Counted from the stretch's first letter, positions 7,711 through 16,403 are shown. The stretch: DNA of 21,392 nt from Candidatus Cloacimonadota bacterium (GCA_028681035.1 JAQUJJ010000058.1:1-21392); one strand, 5' to 3'. Notes: generated from the letters alone by a model not told the origin. A program made the numbers and translations.

Positions 7711-8402
7711 TATCCACCACTGCCATTATTACCGCTGCCGGAAGCGGATTAAGGCTTACTGGTGCCACCAAAAAACAGTATCGGGAACTTGGTGGCATTC
7801 CTATTTTAATGCGCAGTTTAGAGCCTTTCTTTGTTTCGCCGCTGGTGAATAACATCATCGTTACTGCTCCGGAAGAAGATGTTTTGTATTGCGAAGCACT
7901 TATAGAGCAATACTTTGAGGATTGTGAAAAACCTTACCTGGTGATTGCAGGTGGAGGGCTTAGGCAGGACAGCGTGTTTGGCGCATTGCAGAGTTGCCCG
8001 GAACTTACAGATTATGTATTTATCCACGATGGGGTGCGCCCCTTTGTTACTATAGATTTGCTGGATGAATTGATGCAGGTTGCCCTACAGGAAGGTGCAG
8101 CAATACCTGCTGTGCCCATGAAGAATACCGTAAAACAAATAGAAGGGCTGTACGCTGTGCAAACTATTCCACGAGACCAGTTGATCCAGGTATTTACTCC
8201 TCAGGTGTTTGCCTATCCCTTGATCATGGAGGCATATCTGAGTGCTTATGCAAGTGGCTTTGTGGGCACAGACGATGCATCGCTGTTGGAGCTTATCGAT
8301 AGGAAGGTTCGCTACATATTGTGTAGTGAATACAATATAAAAATCACCGATGAGACAGACTTGTTTTACGCTACCCAATTGATTGAAAAGAATATGATAT
8401 AA
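7698..8402 (+). CDS. ispD: 2-C-methyl-D-erythritol 4-phosphate cytidylyltransferase
   Basis: 234 residues, the usual length. IspD joins CTP to methylerythritol phosphate in the non-mevalonate isoprenoid pathway, in the cytoplasm. Motifs: AAGSGLRL at 13-20 with KKQY at 25-28 (CTP binding), GGGLRQDSV, FIHDGVRPFV and the late GTDDASLLE. AGGGGAG at 7681-7687 precedes the ATG. The start lies inside the radical SAM gene. The pathway partner ispF follows two genes downstream. Confidence 0.96.
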   Translation: MERVISTTAIITAAGSGLRLTGATKKQYRELGGIPILMRSLEPFFVSPLVNNIIVTAPEEDVLYCEALIEQYFEDCEKPYLVIAGGGLRQDSVFGALQSCPELTDYVFIHDGVRPFVTIDLLDELMQVALQEGAAIPAVPMKNTVKQIEGLYAVQTIPRDQLIQVFTPQVFAYPLIMEAYLSAYASGFVGTDDASLLELIDRKVRYILCSEYNIKITDETDLFYATQLIEKNMI

Positions 8403-8417
8403 TAAAGAGGAAAGAAC

Positions 8418-11180
8418 ATGGGAAACCAGAATAACAGATACTTGAGAAATATGCTAAATAAGGCTATTAATAAGACAGTAAACAAACTCCCATCATTTGA
8501 AATCAGACTGCCTATTCTAGGGCTTGGTTGTGGTGTGCTTGGCATGGCACTTCCCAAGGTGTCTGTAAACATGGGACAGTATGCTTCCAAGCTGCTTAGG
8601 GCATTGGAATACCGTGGCTACGACAGCACCGGAGCAGCTTTTCAGGGGGATACAGAGAGTGTCACCTTACTTAAAGACGTTGGTGCACCCAGTACGCTTG
8701 TTAAAACCCTTGGTATCGAGAAACAAGCCGGCAAGATATTCTGCGGACAGGTACGTTGGGCAACCTTTGGTTACGTAAACAAGATTAATGCCCAGCCCCA
8801 CGAAGTAGCCTGCAAACGCCACATCTATGGTGCACATAATGGAAATATTACCAATACCAGAGAGCTAAAGAGTTTCCTCATCAAAGAAGGGCATTTCCCG
8901 CAAAGCGATAACGATGGTGAGATGCTGGTGCATACCGTAGAACACTATTTTGATATAATGATGGATAAAGCAGGCAATCCCGCAGACCCTGAAGCCCGCA
9001 AAGACTGCATGCGTCAGGCGATTATAGAGACAGGGGATAAGATTATTGGCTCTTACGCAGCCGTGATTGTCGATCCTGTTACTCAAACATCTTGGGCAAT
9101 AAAAGCCGGCAGCAGCTTATATTTTGGTATCGGTGAAATTGAGGGTATGCCTTTTGGGCTTGCATCCTCAGACCTTACGGCAGTATTGCGCTTTACCAAG
9201 CAACTGCTTAACCTGAGGGAAGGCGAGTTTGTAGAATATACTGCGGATTACTATCAGATTTATGCGCAGAAAGACTTGAAGTTCAAGCGACTTAATCAAC
9301 CCTACGAAAAGTGGAACAAGGGCGATAAAATACCCACGAAGCCGGTTTATTCAAAATTAAGGGCAGAGGATGTGGAGCTGCTGCCGGAGTTCGAATACTT
9401 TATGGAACAAGAAATATATGCCCAAAGCGAATCTACAGGAAAGCTAATAAAGCTCTTCCAGGGCGGTTCTAATTCCGGGAAAAGCATGCTGGAACTGATG
9501 ACCAAAGAAGGCATAAAAGGGCAGATGCTAAGTGAAATGCATGCAATTTTAGATGCCCACAACATGGAAGATAAACGTAAACTGTTTGATGCTTTGTATG
9601 ATTCAGATACTGTTACAAAGCTCTTCTCCAGTGCCCAGAAGGCTTATTCAGCCATCTTTGATGTTGCAGTAAAGGAACACTTTGACAAGAAATACTTTTT
9701 CTCCAACGAAAAGAACATCTTTATTGAGCTGATGAACGGGGAATTTGACCTGAAGAAGCTGAGCCTGTCCAAGGCTCTTGATGCTCTTTCCGAAGAGATT
9801 AGTGTCGCAGAATTCGAGCAAAGTGTCCAAGGTTTTCTGGCATTGATGAAAAACACTATCCGCAATAACAGAAACGCCTACTCCATAGCATGCGGCACGT
9901 CCTTTCATGCCACCAAGATAGCAGCACTGTTCTTCAATCAAATCGCCCGCATGGAGATTTTGCCTATCCTACCGGGTGATTTCAGAGGAGAGTATTCCAA
10001 TTGCATTAAAGATAACGACCTTATTATCGGAGTATCCCAATCCGGCGAAACCAAAGACCTGATAGACATCTTTAACGATATAGACTCTCAGGATTTAAAT
10101 GTGCGTAAAGTAGTGCTGGTAAATAACATGAATTCTACATTAGGACAAGAGAAGAGCGATGTTGCCATCCCTATTCTTTGTGGTCCTGAGATTGCCGTCC
10201 CTGCTACCAAGAGCTTTATGAACCAGATTACTCTATTCTACTATCTGGCAATACGTACTGCTGAGATGAAGCTGAAAGAGCTGGATATTAACCTTTCACC
10301 CGAAGTTAGAAAAGAACGGGAAACTGAAGTCGCTAAACGTTATGAGTCTCTTGCCAATATCCCCTCATTACTTAAAGAAACTGTGGTAAGCACCGATGAT
10401 TTGATTGATTCCATGGCTGCTAAGATATACATGGAACCCTCCCTGCACATCCTTGCCACCAAGATAAGTGGCGTTGCCATGGAGGGAGCACTAAAGATTA
10501 GGGAAACTGTGCTGAACCATGCAGAAGGTCGTGAGGCATCGGAGTTTAAGCATGGTCCTAATACTATTCTTGGAAAGAATACTGTATTTGGGGTTAAGCA
10601 TGTGCGCAGCTTTGTCCGTGCATTTAGCTCTATCATTGATAAAGTGGATGATTTGGGGCGTTCCCGCGGCATAGAGCACAGCGAAGCCAAAGAGATATAC
10701 AAGGCTTTGGGCGATTATATGTTCACACACAACCTTCCCTTCAACCTATCCAATGAAGGCAATAAGTTATTCCATGAGGTTGTGGAAGGACAAGACTTTT
10801 TTAAACCCTTGTACCGTAACTACCCCTTGATTTATGTAACCGGTCCAGAAGCTAGAGATGTAAACCTTACTATCTCACAGATAAATACTCACAAGATACG
10901 TGGGGCAAACACCTATGTGATAGCCGAAGAGAACGAGCAATTGCTTAAGAACGCTTCTTCCAACCCCAATGAAGGGGGATATTACGGATGGGCATATGTT
11001 ATGCTGCCTAAGACTGGTGATAGCCTGATGACCTGCTTCTCTGCTACTATCGTATTGCAGCTTTTAGCACTACGGATGAGTATCCGTAAGCTGAATAAGC
11101 TGGATAAGTTAGGCGTGGCAGACCATGGCGTGCATCCAGATGTGCCCAAGAATGTATCCAAATCCATTACCGTAGATTAA
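8418..11180 (+). CDS. glmS: Glutamine-fructose-6-phosphate aminotransferase, long form
   Basis: GlmS makes glucosamine-6-phosphate from fructose-6-phosphate and glutamine, the first step to UDP-GlcNAc. Glutaminase domain: C38-G-V-L-G, LEYRGYDSTG, RWATFG (R113), HNGNITN (139-145), SDNDGE (D166). Then EYFMEQEIYAQ near 327-336, first SIS domain ACGTSFHA (491-498), SQSGET (540-545), VPATKSF; second SIS domain EGALKIRE and HAEGREASEFKHGP; end KSITVD. Two oddities. It has 920 residues against about 610, mostly from an extra helical stretch of about 110 residues between the glutaminase and first SIS domain, plus extra C-terminal sequence. Also, the catalytic cysteine follows 37 residues instead of the initiator Met, so activity would need cleavage before C38. 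No start codon lies next to C38. GAGGAAAG precedes the ATG. A related amidotransferase-isomerase with another sugar substrate is possible. Confidence 0.88.
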   Translation: MGNQNNRYLRNMLNKAINKTVNKLPSFEIRLPILGLGCGVLGMALPKVSVNMGQYASKLLRALEYRGYDSTGAAFQGDTESVTLLKDVGAPSTLVKTLGIEKQAGKIFCGQVRWATFGYVNKINAQPHEVACKRHIYGAHNGNITNTRELKSFLIKEGHFPQSDNDGEMLVHTVEHYFDIMMDKAGNPADPEARKDCMRQAIIETGDKIIGSYAAVIVDPVTQTSWAIKAGSSLYFGIGEIEGMPFGLASSDLTAVLRFTKQLLNLREGEFVEYTADYYQIYAQKDLKFKRLNQPYEKWNKGDKIPTKPVYSKLRAEDVELLPEFEYFMEQEIYAQSESTGKLIKLFQGGSNSGKSMLELMTKEGIKGQMLSEMHAILDAHNMEDKRKLFDALYDSDTVTKLFSSAQKAYSAIFDVAVKEHFDKKYFFSNEKNIFIELMNGEFDLKKLSLSKALDALSEEISVAEFEQSVQGFLALMKNTIRNNRNAYSIACGTSFHATKIAALFFNQIARMEILPILPGDFRGEYSNCIKDNDLIIGVSQSGETKDLIDIFNDIDSQDLNVRKVVLVNNMNSTLGQEKSDVAIPILCGPEIAVPATKSFMNQITLFYYLAIRTAEMKLKELDINLSPEVRKERETEVAKRYESLANIPSLLKETVVSTDDLIDSMAAKIYMEPSLHILATKISGVAMEGALKIRETVLNHAEGREASEFKHGPNTILGKNTVFGVKHVRSFVRAFSSIIDKVDDLGRSRGIEHSEAKEIYKALGDYMFTHNLPFNLSNEGNKLFHEVVEGQDFFKPLYRNYPLIYVTGPEARDVNLTISQINTHKIRGANTYVIAEENEQLLKNASSNPNEGGYYGWAYVMLPKTGDSLMTCFSATIVLQLLALRMSIRKLNKLDKLGVADHGVHPDVPKNVSKSITVD

Positions 11181-11183
11181 ATT

Positions 11184-11663
11184 ATGATACGCATTGGCAG
11201 CGGCTACGATGTTCACCAATTAGCACCTGGCAGAGCACTTATTTTGGGGGGTGAGCATATCCCCTATCCCTATGGTTTGCTTGGTCATTCCGATGCCGAC
11301 GTACTAATACACGCCATTATTGACGCGCTTCTTGGAGCTTTGGCGTTAGGGGATATCGGCTCTCACTTTCCAGATACAGACAGCCAATATAAAAACATAG
11401 ATTCCCGTATCTTGCTTCGTGAAGTATATGCCTCAGTTAAAGCAAAAGGCTGGCAACTGGTTAATCTGGATGCCACCATTTGTGCAAAAGCCCCCAAACT
11501 GCGCAACCATATAGATTTTATGCGTAGCAACCTTGCTTTAGACATGGGTTGCAGCCTTGAGCAGATATCTGTGAAAGCTACTACCGAAGAAGGCTTGGGC
11601 GTTTCCGGTAAAGGCGAAGGTATCGCAGCTTACTGCCATTTACTGCTACAGGAGCTAAGGTAA
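11184..11663 (+). CDS. ispF: 2-C-methyl-D-erythritol 2,4-cyclodiphosphate synthase
   Basis: 159 residues, the usual length. IspF cyclises CDP-methylerythritol phosphate, two steps after IspD. Metal ligands are visible: D9 and H11 in GYDVH, and H43. GHSDADV (34-40), HFPDTD (61-66), KATTEEGLG and the ending [12 protein letters not shown] are all family motifs. It starts 3 bp after the glmS-like stop with no clear Shine-Dalgarno, suggesting coupled translation, and shares one base (TAATG) with mobB. Confidence 0.97.
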   Translation: MIRIGSGYDVHQLAPGRALILGGEHIPYPYGLLGHSDADVLIHAIIDALLGALALGDIGSHFPDTDSQYKNIDSRILLREVYASVKAKGWQLVNLDATICAKAPKLRNHIDFMRSNLALDMGCSLEQISVKATTEEGLGVSGKGEGIAAYCHLLLQELR

Positions 11664-12415
11664 TGAAAGCATTAGCGGTTATCGGTTACCACCACACCGG
11701 CAAAACCACCTTGGTTACTGCCATAATAGCCGAGCTTAAGCAGCGCGGCTACAGCGTAGTATCCATCAAAGATATCCATAGCGAAGCATATAGAGCCGAT
11801 ACAGCAGGGAAAAATACAGCTTTACATACCAAAGCAGGCAGCGAAGCAGTCTTTGCCAAAGGGCTGCACGACAGTGCCCTGCTTTTTCCCCGCAGCCTTG
11901 ACCTCAAAGAAATGCTTAGCTATCTTAAAGCCGATTTCCTCATCATAGAGGGGCTGAAAGATGCTCCTGTACCTAAGATAGTGTGTGCCGAGAGCACAGA
12001 GCAGCTTGATGAACTTATAGACGGCACCACTATAGGCATTTCGGGTATTATATCCGACCACTTAAGCGACTATGCAGGACAGCCAGTATTCTGTTTGCAG
12101 AAGGACATGAGCCGCCTGATGGATACCATCCTATCTAAGACCTTTGATATTCTGCCTGTTAGTGACCCAGAATGCTGCTCCGAATGTGGTTTTACCTGCT
12201 ATACCATGGCAGAGAACATAATCCAAGGCAAAGCCAAGCGTAGCGATTGTGTGTTAGACGGCAATCCAGACCTTAAGCTGCGCATAGGTGGTAAAGAGTT
12301 AGTAATCGTTCCCTTTGTGCAGAAGATATTGCGAGATGCGATTCTTTCCATGGTGGATAATCTGAAAGACATTGACCCCAAAGGCAAGATTTCTATAGAG
12401 ATACGGCGTGATTAA
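11663..12415 (+). CDS. mobB: MobB-like GTPase with C-terminal four-cysteine (Fe-S-type) domain
   Basis: 250 residues. The N-terminal ~160 residues are MobB: P-loop GYHHTGKTT (8-16), then IKDIHSEAYRADTAGKNT and the DFLIIEGLK strand. MobB helps late steps of molybdenum (or tungsten) pterin cofactor synthesis, such as the MobA guanylylation step. The tail adds C172-x2-C175-x3-C179-x16-C196 in ECCSECGFTCYTMAENI and GKAKRSDC. That spacing and wording (C..CG..C..MA..I..GKA...DC) match the small 4Fe-4S domain (pfam FeS/RnfB type), so cluster binding is likely but inferred. C171 is an extra cysteine. GGAG at 11651 serves the ATG. The end overlaps thiF by 8 bp. Confidence 0.88.
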   Translation: MKALAVIGYHHTGKTTLVTAIIAELKQRGYSVVSIKDIHSEAYRADTAGKNTALHTKAGSEAVFAKGLHDSALLFPRSLDLKEMLSYLKADFLIIEGLKDAPVPKIVCAESTEQLDELIDGTTIGISGIISDHLSDYAGQPVFCLQKDMSRLMDTILSKTFDILPVSDPECCSECGFTCYTMAENIIQGKAKRSDCVLDGNPDLKLRIGGKELVIVPFVQKILRDAILSMVDNLKDIDPKGKISIEIRRD

Positions 12416-13040
12416 CAGAGAAACATACTTTAGCAAACGCCATCCCACTGCCTTCCCCATTTGGCAGAAAGCCGTTATTGGCATAGCCGGAGCAGGTGGT
12501 TTAGGCTCAATAGTTGCCAGCTCCTTAGCCAGAGCAGGCATAGGCAAGTTAATTATAGCCGATTTCGATACCGTAAGCTTGGAAAACCTGAACCGCCAAC
12601 AGTTTAACTTACAGCAGGTTGGGGAAGCCAAAGTACATGCTTTAACTTCCATTATCGCAAGCTTTAACCCATTTATCACCATAGAACCCCATTTCGTTAA
12701 AGTAACACCTGCCAACATCGACGCTTTATTTAGTGCTTGCGATATATTAATCGAAGCCTTTGACGATGCAGCTCAGAAAGCGATGCTTTTTCAAAGCTGG
12801 ATGGGAAACTATCCCGCCAAGCCTATCATCGGGGCGTCCGGAATTGCCGGATATGGTAACAATGAAAGCATCCGTATTCGCCGCTATGATAAACTATACA
12901 TCGTGGGCGATATGCAAAGCAAGCTGGAAGAGGGAATAAGCCCCATTGCTCCGAGGGTTGCCATAGTAGCAAACATGCAAGCTAACCTTGCTTTGGAATT
13001 ATTAGCTCCCCACAATGCAGACGGAGACCAAAGTGGATAA
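12408..13040 (+). CDS. thiF: ThiF/MoeB-type sulfur-carrier adenylyltransferase (short form)
   Basis: 210 residues, GTG start within the last codons of mobB. E1-like enzymes of this family adenylate the C-terminal glycine of ThiS or MoaD so that sulfur can be loaded. Seen: nucleotide-binding GAGGLGS (28-34), acidic ADFDTVSLENLNRQQF (51-66), and EAFDDA. There is no CxxC zinc pair and no conserved C-terminal cysteine, as in the short ThiF family 2 rather than E. coli ThiF or MoeB (about 245 residues). The adjoining thiS is the obvious substrate. Whether the sulfur goes to thiamine or to a metal-pterin is open, since no other thi gene is in the window. Confidence 0.88.
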   Translation: MINRETYFSKRHPTAFPIWQKAVIGIAGAGGLGSIVASSLARAGIGKLIIADFDTVSLENLNRQQFNLQQVGEAKVHALTSIIASFNPFITIEPHFVKVTPANIDALFSACDILIEAFDDAAQKAMLFQSWMGNYPAKPIIGASGIAGYGNNESIRIRRYDKLYIVGDMQSKLEEGISPIAPRVAIVANMQANLALELLAPHNADGDQSG

Positions 13041-13242
13041 GCCCATCTTCACTGTAAATGACCATAAACTCCCCTGGCAGGAGGGCTTAGTAATCCGCGA
13101 TGCTCTAACCATGATGAACTACACCTTCATGATGCTGGTGATAAAGATAAACGGTGTTTTGGTCAAAAAAGGCGATTACGATACTGCCCCGATTCCCTTA
13201 AATGCGGAAGTACAAGTAATACATCTGATTAGCGGAGGATAA
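13033..13242 (+). CDS. thiS: ThiS/MoaD-type sulfur carrier protein
   Basis: 69 residues from the GTG at 13033, ending in the diagnostic Gly-Gly (HLISGG), which is adenylated and thiocarboxylated. INGVLVKKGDYDTAPI and AEVQVIHL are typical of ThiS. I prefer GTG 13033 because GGAG stands at 13023-13026, six bases before it, and it gives the same 8-bp overlap seen between mobB and thiF. The alternative ATG at 13015 (75 residues) has no such site. It is the last gene of the long plus-strand string. The partner is ThiF just upstream. Confidence 0.88.
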   Translation: MDKPIFTVNDHKLPWQEGLVIRDALTMMNYTFMMLVIKINGVLVKKGDYDTAPIPLNAEVQVIHLISGG

Positions 13243-13263
13243 TCAGTTAAGAGTTGAGATCAA

Positions 13264-13291
13264 TGTAGATCAGGATTCCGATCCTGTTAAG
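13264..13291. repeat. Dispersed TGTAGA-hairpin repeat, copy 2
   Basis: TGTAGAT followed by CAGGAT-tccg-ATCCTG (13271-13286). It shares the leader and TCCG centre with copies at 1522 and 16929. It lies in the short gap between thiS and trmFO. Confidence 0.6.
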
Positions 13292-13360
13292 GTGTAAGTT
13301 AAGAGTTAAACTGGGCAAATCTGATAGATGCTGTGATTTAGCCTAAGACGCCGCGAAATT

Positions 13361-13409
13361 GTAACAACAGCCGCCCTCGGCTGTTAGCACTCGAGGCGAG
13401 TGCTGTTAC
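13361..13409 (-). repeat. GTAAC-bounded twin-hairpin element, copy 2 (inverted)
   Basis: GTAAC, hairpin AACAGCCG-ccct-CGGCTGTT (13366-13385), hairpin AGCACTCG-agg-CGAGTGCT (13386-13404), GTTAC. Reverse-complemented, it lines up with copy 1 at 1565: same order and bounds and the same AACAGCCG stem. The other stem differs at several bases but still pairs. It sits between the convergent thiS and trmFO genes and might also end transcription, although the nearest T-run begins about 15 bp further on. Confidence 0.75.
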
Positions 13410-13444
13410 GGAAATCTTTATTCCTCTTTTTTAAATATGATTTT

Positions 13445-13462
13445 CTCTTTTACTCTTTGTTA
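13445..13462 (-). repeat. 18-bp dispersed motif, copy 1 (overlaps trmFO 3' end)
   Basis: CTCTTTTACTCTTTGTTA. Near-identical copies are at 17181, 21190 and 21372. Read on the minus strand, this copy supplies the last codons (ANKE) and the TAA stop of trmFO. Confidence 0.6.
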
Positions 13463-14760
13463 GCTAAAGTTTTGTCCAATGCCTCTATTGACCTCTCAGC
13501 ATACCTCTGTTTCTTCTCTTTTTTATCCCGTGGTTCATTTTCCAGCCGTGGTAGTATTCCAAAGTTCGCATTCATGGGCTGAAACTTGCCTTCTTTGGGA
13601 TAGCAGAGATGCCTCCAAAGCTGACCCAGTATCGTTTCTTCCGGCAATAAGCTTAGCCCTTCTGAGATACACTTAGCCACCAGCATTCCGCTGGCGATGC
13701 ATTCCACATAGCCTTCCACTCCAGCCAACTGACCTGCCAGATACAAATGCGGAAGTTTCACAAAGCTGAAGTCTGGATTTAGCAAAGCAGGAGAATTCAG
13801 GAAAGCATTTCTGTGTACCGAGCCAAGGCGCAAGAATTCAGCGTTTTCCAAGCCGGGAATCAGTCTAAAGATATCCTTTTGTGCTCCATAACGCAGCATT
13901 GTTTGGCATCCCACCAGATTGTAAGCCGTGCAATCCACATTTTCGGCTCTTAGCTGCAGCACCGCAAATGGCATCTTACCTTCGGGATTTTCCAAGCCCA
14001 TGGGGCGCATAACGCCATGACGCAGAGTATCTTTGCCGCGTCTTGCCAGTTCTTCGATAGGTATGCAATTCTCATAAAAGCTAAACTTAATGCCCGCAAA
14101 GAATTCGTTTTCAAATTCGTGTGCCTCGTGTTTTTCACCTTCCAGCAAAGCATCTACAAAGTGGTAATACTCCTCTCTAGTAAAGGCACAATTCAGGTAA
14201 TCCGCATCACCCTTATCATAGCGGTCTTTTTTGTATATTTTATTGAAATCTATGCTACTTGCATCCACAATGGGGGCGATAGCATCAAAGAAATAGAGAT
14301 GATCCTCCCCAACTGCTTTGCTTAGCGAACTCATCAGCGCATCGGAGGTTAAAGGTCCGGTAGCTAAAATCGCCGTTGATGCAGGCAATTCTGTTACTTC
14401 GCTGCGGATAACTCTTATGTTGCTGTTGTCTGCAATCGTAGATTCCACCTTTTGCGCAAAAAGCTCGCGGTTCACCGCCAAAGCATGCCCTGCTGGAACA
14501 GAACAAGTTTCGGCTATCTTTAACAAATGTCCACCGAGAGCATTTATCTCTGCTTTCAACAAGCCTGATGCGGTGTCCAAGCGAGTGGATTTTAGCGAAT
14601 TACTACATACCAATTCCGCCAAGTAAGGCGTTTCGTGTGCAGGGGTGCTAGTTTCTGGGCGCATCTCATAAAGCTGAACCTGCCATCCTGCTTCTGCAAG
14701 GCACAAGGCAGCTTCGCAACCTGCCAAGCCACCACCGATGATTGTTATTTCTTTTTTCAT
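13450..14760 (-). CDS. trmFO: Methylenetetrahydrofolate-tRNA-(uracil-5-)-methyltransferase
   Basis: 436 residues from ATG 14760-14758, where the family normally begins (MKKEITIIGGGLAG). In-frame ATGs at 14766 and 14772 and a longer frame to 14811 exist, but none has a clear ribosome site. TrmFO makes 5-methyluridine at tRNA position 54 using methylenetetrahydrofolate and FAD. Motifs: FAD-binding GGGLAG (9-14), CEAALCLAEAGW, LVCSNSLKS with the conserved cysteine C52, GLENPEGKMPFAVLQLRAEN and the late AGQLAGVEGYVECIASG. The length matches the family. It is a single gene on the minus strand, convergent with thiS. Its stop lies in a dispersed 18-bp repeat, so the extreme C-terminus may be repeat-derived. 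Confidence 0.95.
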   Translation of the reverse strand: MKKEITIIGGGLAGCEAALCLAEAGWQVQLYEMRPETSTPAHETPYLAELVCSNSLKSTRLDTASGLLKAEINALGGHLLKIAETCSVPAGHALAVNRELFAQKVESTIADNSNIRVIRSEVTELPASTAILATGPLTSDALMSSLSKAVGEDHLYFFDAIAPIVDASSIDFNKIYKKDRYDKGDADYLNCAFTREEYYHFVDALLEGEKHEAHEFENEFFAGIKFSFYENCIPIEELARRGKDTLRHGVMRPMGLENPEGKMPFAVLQLRAENVDCTAYNLVGCQTMLRYGAQKDIFRLIPGLENAEFLRLGSVHRNAFLNSPALLNPDFSFVKLPHLYLAGQLAGVEGYVECIASGMLVAKCISEGLSLLPEETILGQLWRHLCYPKEGKFQPMNANFGILPRLENEPRDKKEKKQRYAERSIEALDKTLANKE

Positions 14761-14882
14761 ATCCATAACCATAGCAAAAAAGACAGCAAGCAAGTCAAGC
14801 GATTTCGACACATTGTTACCGCCGAGCTGGCTTACTCACAATTACTATGTTTAAATAGTGCAAAGCGGACATATCTAATAGG

Positions 14883-15055
14883 AACACGGATGGGGCTGAT
14901 TTTACGGATTTACACGGATTATTTAGCTTGATTATTATTATGGGATACTTAAGATGTAAATATTGGAGTCCCTTAGAGGCTCAAGTATTTTCCATATAAA
15001 CAGCATTATCCCCTTTTAATCCGTGCCAATCCGTAAAATCAGCCCCATCCGTGTT
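14883..15055. repeat. 39-bp inverted repeat with 95-bp centre
   Basis: The left arm (14883-14921) begins AACACGGATGGGGCTGATTT. The right arm (15017-15055) is its reverse complement at 37 of 39 positions. Inside each arm CGGATT recurs. The arms fill most of the 383-bp gap between trmFO and the MFS gene, which diverge from it, and no coding signal is seen in the centre. It could be a non-autonomous mobile element. Confidence 0.8.
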
Positions 15056-15143
15056 GCTATTTGTTATTTTGGGGATGCCTGATTTAGTTCTCTATTGACA
15101 GGATAATCTAATTCTAAAGATTGCTCTGGAAAAGGAGAACAAA

Positions 15144-16403
15144 TTGCGTCTTAAGCACCTAAGTCCAAGCGAAAAACATAGCACCATCCTGCTTTTAGTG
15201 GCAGCACTGTTTAACGGTGTGGTGCAGAGTCTGGGGCAAACTCAGGATATCATTGCCCGTAAGGCTCTACACGCTCAGGATTGGCAACTGATGCTGATGA
15301 CGATGATTTGGCCTGTCTCCAATTTTCTTTCCATCTGGTGGGGCAGGATATTCGAAAAGTCCCGGCACAAATCCCGCTATTTCCTTCTGGCTGGTATTGT
15401 TGGTCGTCTCAGTTTGGTTTACGCCATCTGGATTGTTAGCATGAACGAATACATGGTGCTATTGGCATTGGTGTTTTCCGCCAATTCTTTGCTGATTCCG
15501 GCTCAGAACAGCATCTACCAAAAGAACATCAAGTCCAGCCGTCGCGCCAAAGTGTTTGGATACACCATTAGCTTGGGTATGGTGGTATCTGTTACCGTTA
15601 CTTTTATCGCCGGTAGGTTGCTGGATATCCACGAGGCAAGCTTCCGCTGGATTTTGGTGGGAACGGGTTTATGCGGATTCATCAGTTGTGCGGTGTTATC
15701 CTTCATCCGTATTCAAGAGCCTATTGGTCAGATGGAAAGCTCTAAGAATTCTTTTAGGCAGCATCTTTTTGATCCCATAAAGCGCACTATTACACTTTTG
15801 AAAGAAAATAAGCCTTTTGCCGCTTTCGAGCGCAGTTTTTCCATTTACGGCATGGGTTTCATCATGATGCAGCCCATTATTCCCATCTATCTGGTGGATA
15901 AGCTGCACCTTAGCTACACCAGCAACTTCCTCGCCAAGGGTGTGCTTTCTCAGCTCGGAATGCTGTTTTTATCGCCAATTATTGGTAAAATTCACGACCG
16001 CATGCACCCTTTCAAGTTTATTAGCCGAGGCTTTGCGATACTGATGATATTTCCTTTGTTATTCGTGCTTTCCTCCCTTTGGGCAGGTGAGAGCGTGATA
16101 CCTGTTATCATCGTTTTCGTAGCTTATCTGATATTTGGCGTGGCGATGACAGTGATAAACGTATCCTGGAATATGAGTTCCATCTTTTTCGCAGGGAAAG
16201 AAGATGCCTCCATGTATCAAAGTGTGCATGTAACCATGACCGGAATCAGAGGTGTGATAGCACCTATTTTAGGCTTTACTCTGCTGCGGTTGTTCAATAT
16301 CACGGCGGTTTTCATGGTGGCGGCAGGCTTCCTGGCTTGGGCATCTATCATCAGCTACCGCGATTTTAAGCGCGTGAAGAAAGTGCCAGACATCCTTCTA
16401 TAG
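15144..16403 (+). CDS. MFS transporter
   Basis: 419 residues, TTG start at 15144 chosen because AAGGAG stands at 15132-15137 and no ATG lies near. About 11-12 hydrophobic segments span the protein, for example STILLLVAALFNGVVQSLG, YFLLAGIVGRLSLVYAIWI, VIIVFVAYLIFGVAMTVI and VFMVAAGFLAWASII. Cytoplasmic basic loops such as KSSRRAKVFGY after segment 4, and a charged central loop near residues 190-230, fit the major facilitator superfamily. Inner-membrane permease; substrate not predictable. Single gene, preceded by the long inverted repeat and followed by the REPIN-like pair. Internal reading frames on either strand are shadows. Confidence 0.85.
   Translation: MRLKHLSPSEKHSTILLLVAALFNGVVQSLGQTQDIIARKALHAQDWQLMLMTMIWPVSNFLSIWWGRIFEKSRHKSRYFLLAGIVGRLSLVYAIWIVSMNEYMVLLALVFSANSLLIPAQNSIYQKNIKSSRRAKVFGYTISLGMVVSVTVTFIAGRLLDIHEASFRWILVGTGLCGFISCAVLSFIRIQEPIGQMESSKNSFRQHLFDPIKRTITLLKENKPFAAFERSFSIYGMGFIMMQPIIPIYLVDKLHLSYTSNFLAKGVLSQLGMLFLSPIIGKIHDRMHPFKFISRGFAILMIFPLLFVLSSLWAGESVIPVIIVFVAYLIFGVAMTVINVSWNMSSIFFAGKEDASMYQSVHVTMTGIRGVIAPILGFTLLRLFNITAVFMVAAGFLAWASIISYRDFKRVKKVPDILL

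Noticed and set aside
13386..13434. Intrinsic terminator between thiS and trmFO
   Set aside because: The hairpin belongs to the twin-hairpin repeat and the T-run starts some 15 bp later; the geometry does not fit, though a role in ending transcription is not excluded.
15095..15123. Promoter for the MFS gene based on TTGACA at 15095
   Set aside because: No acceptable -10 element at 16-18 bp spacing.
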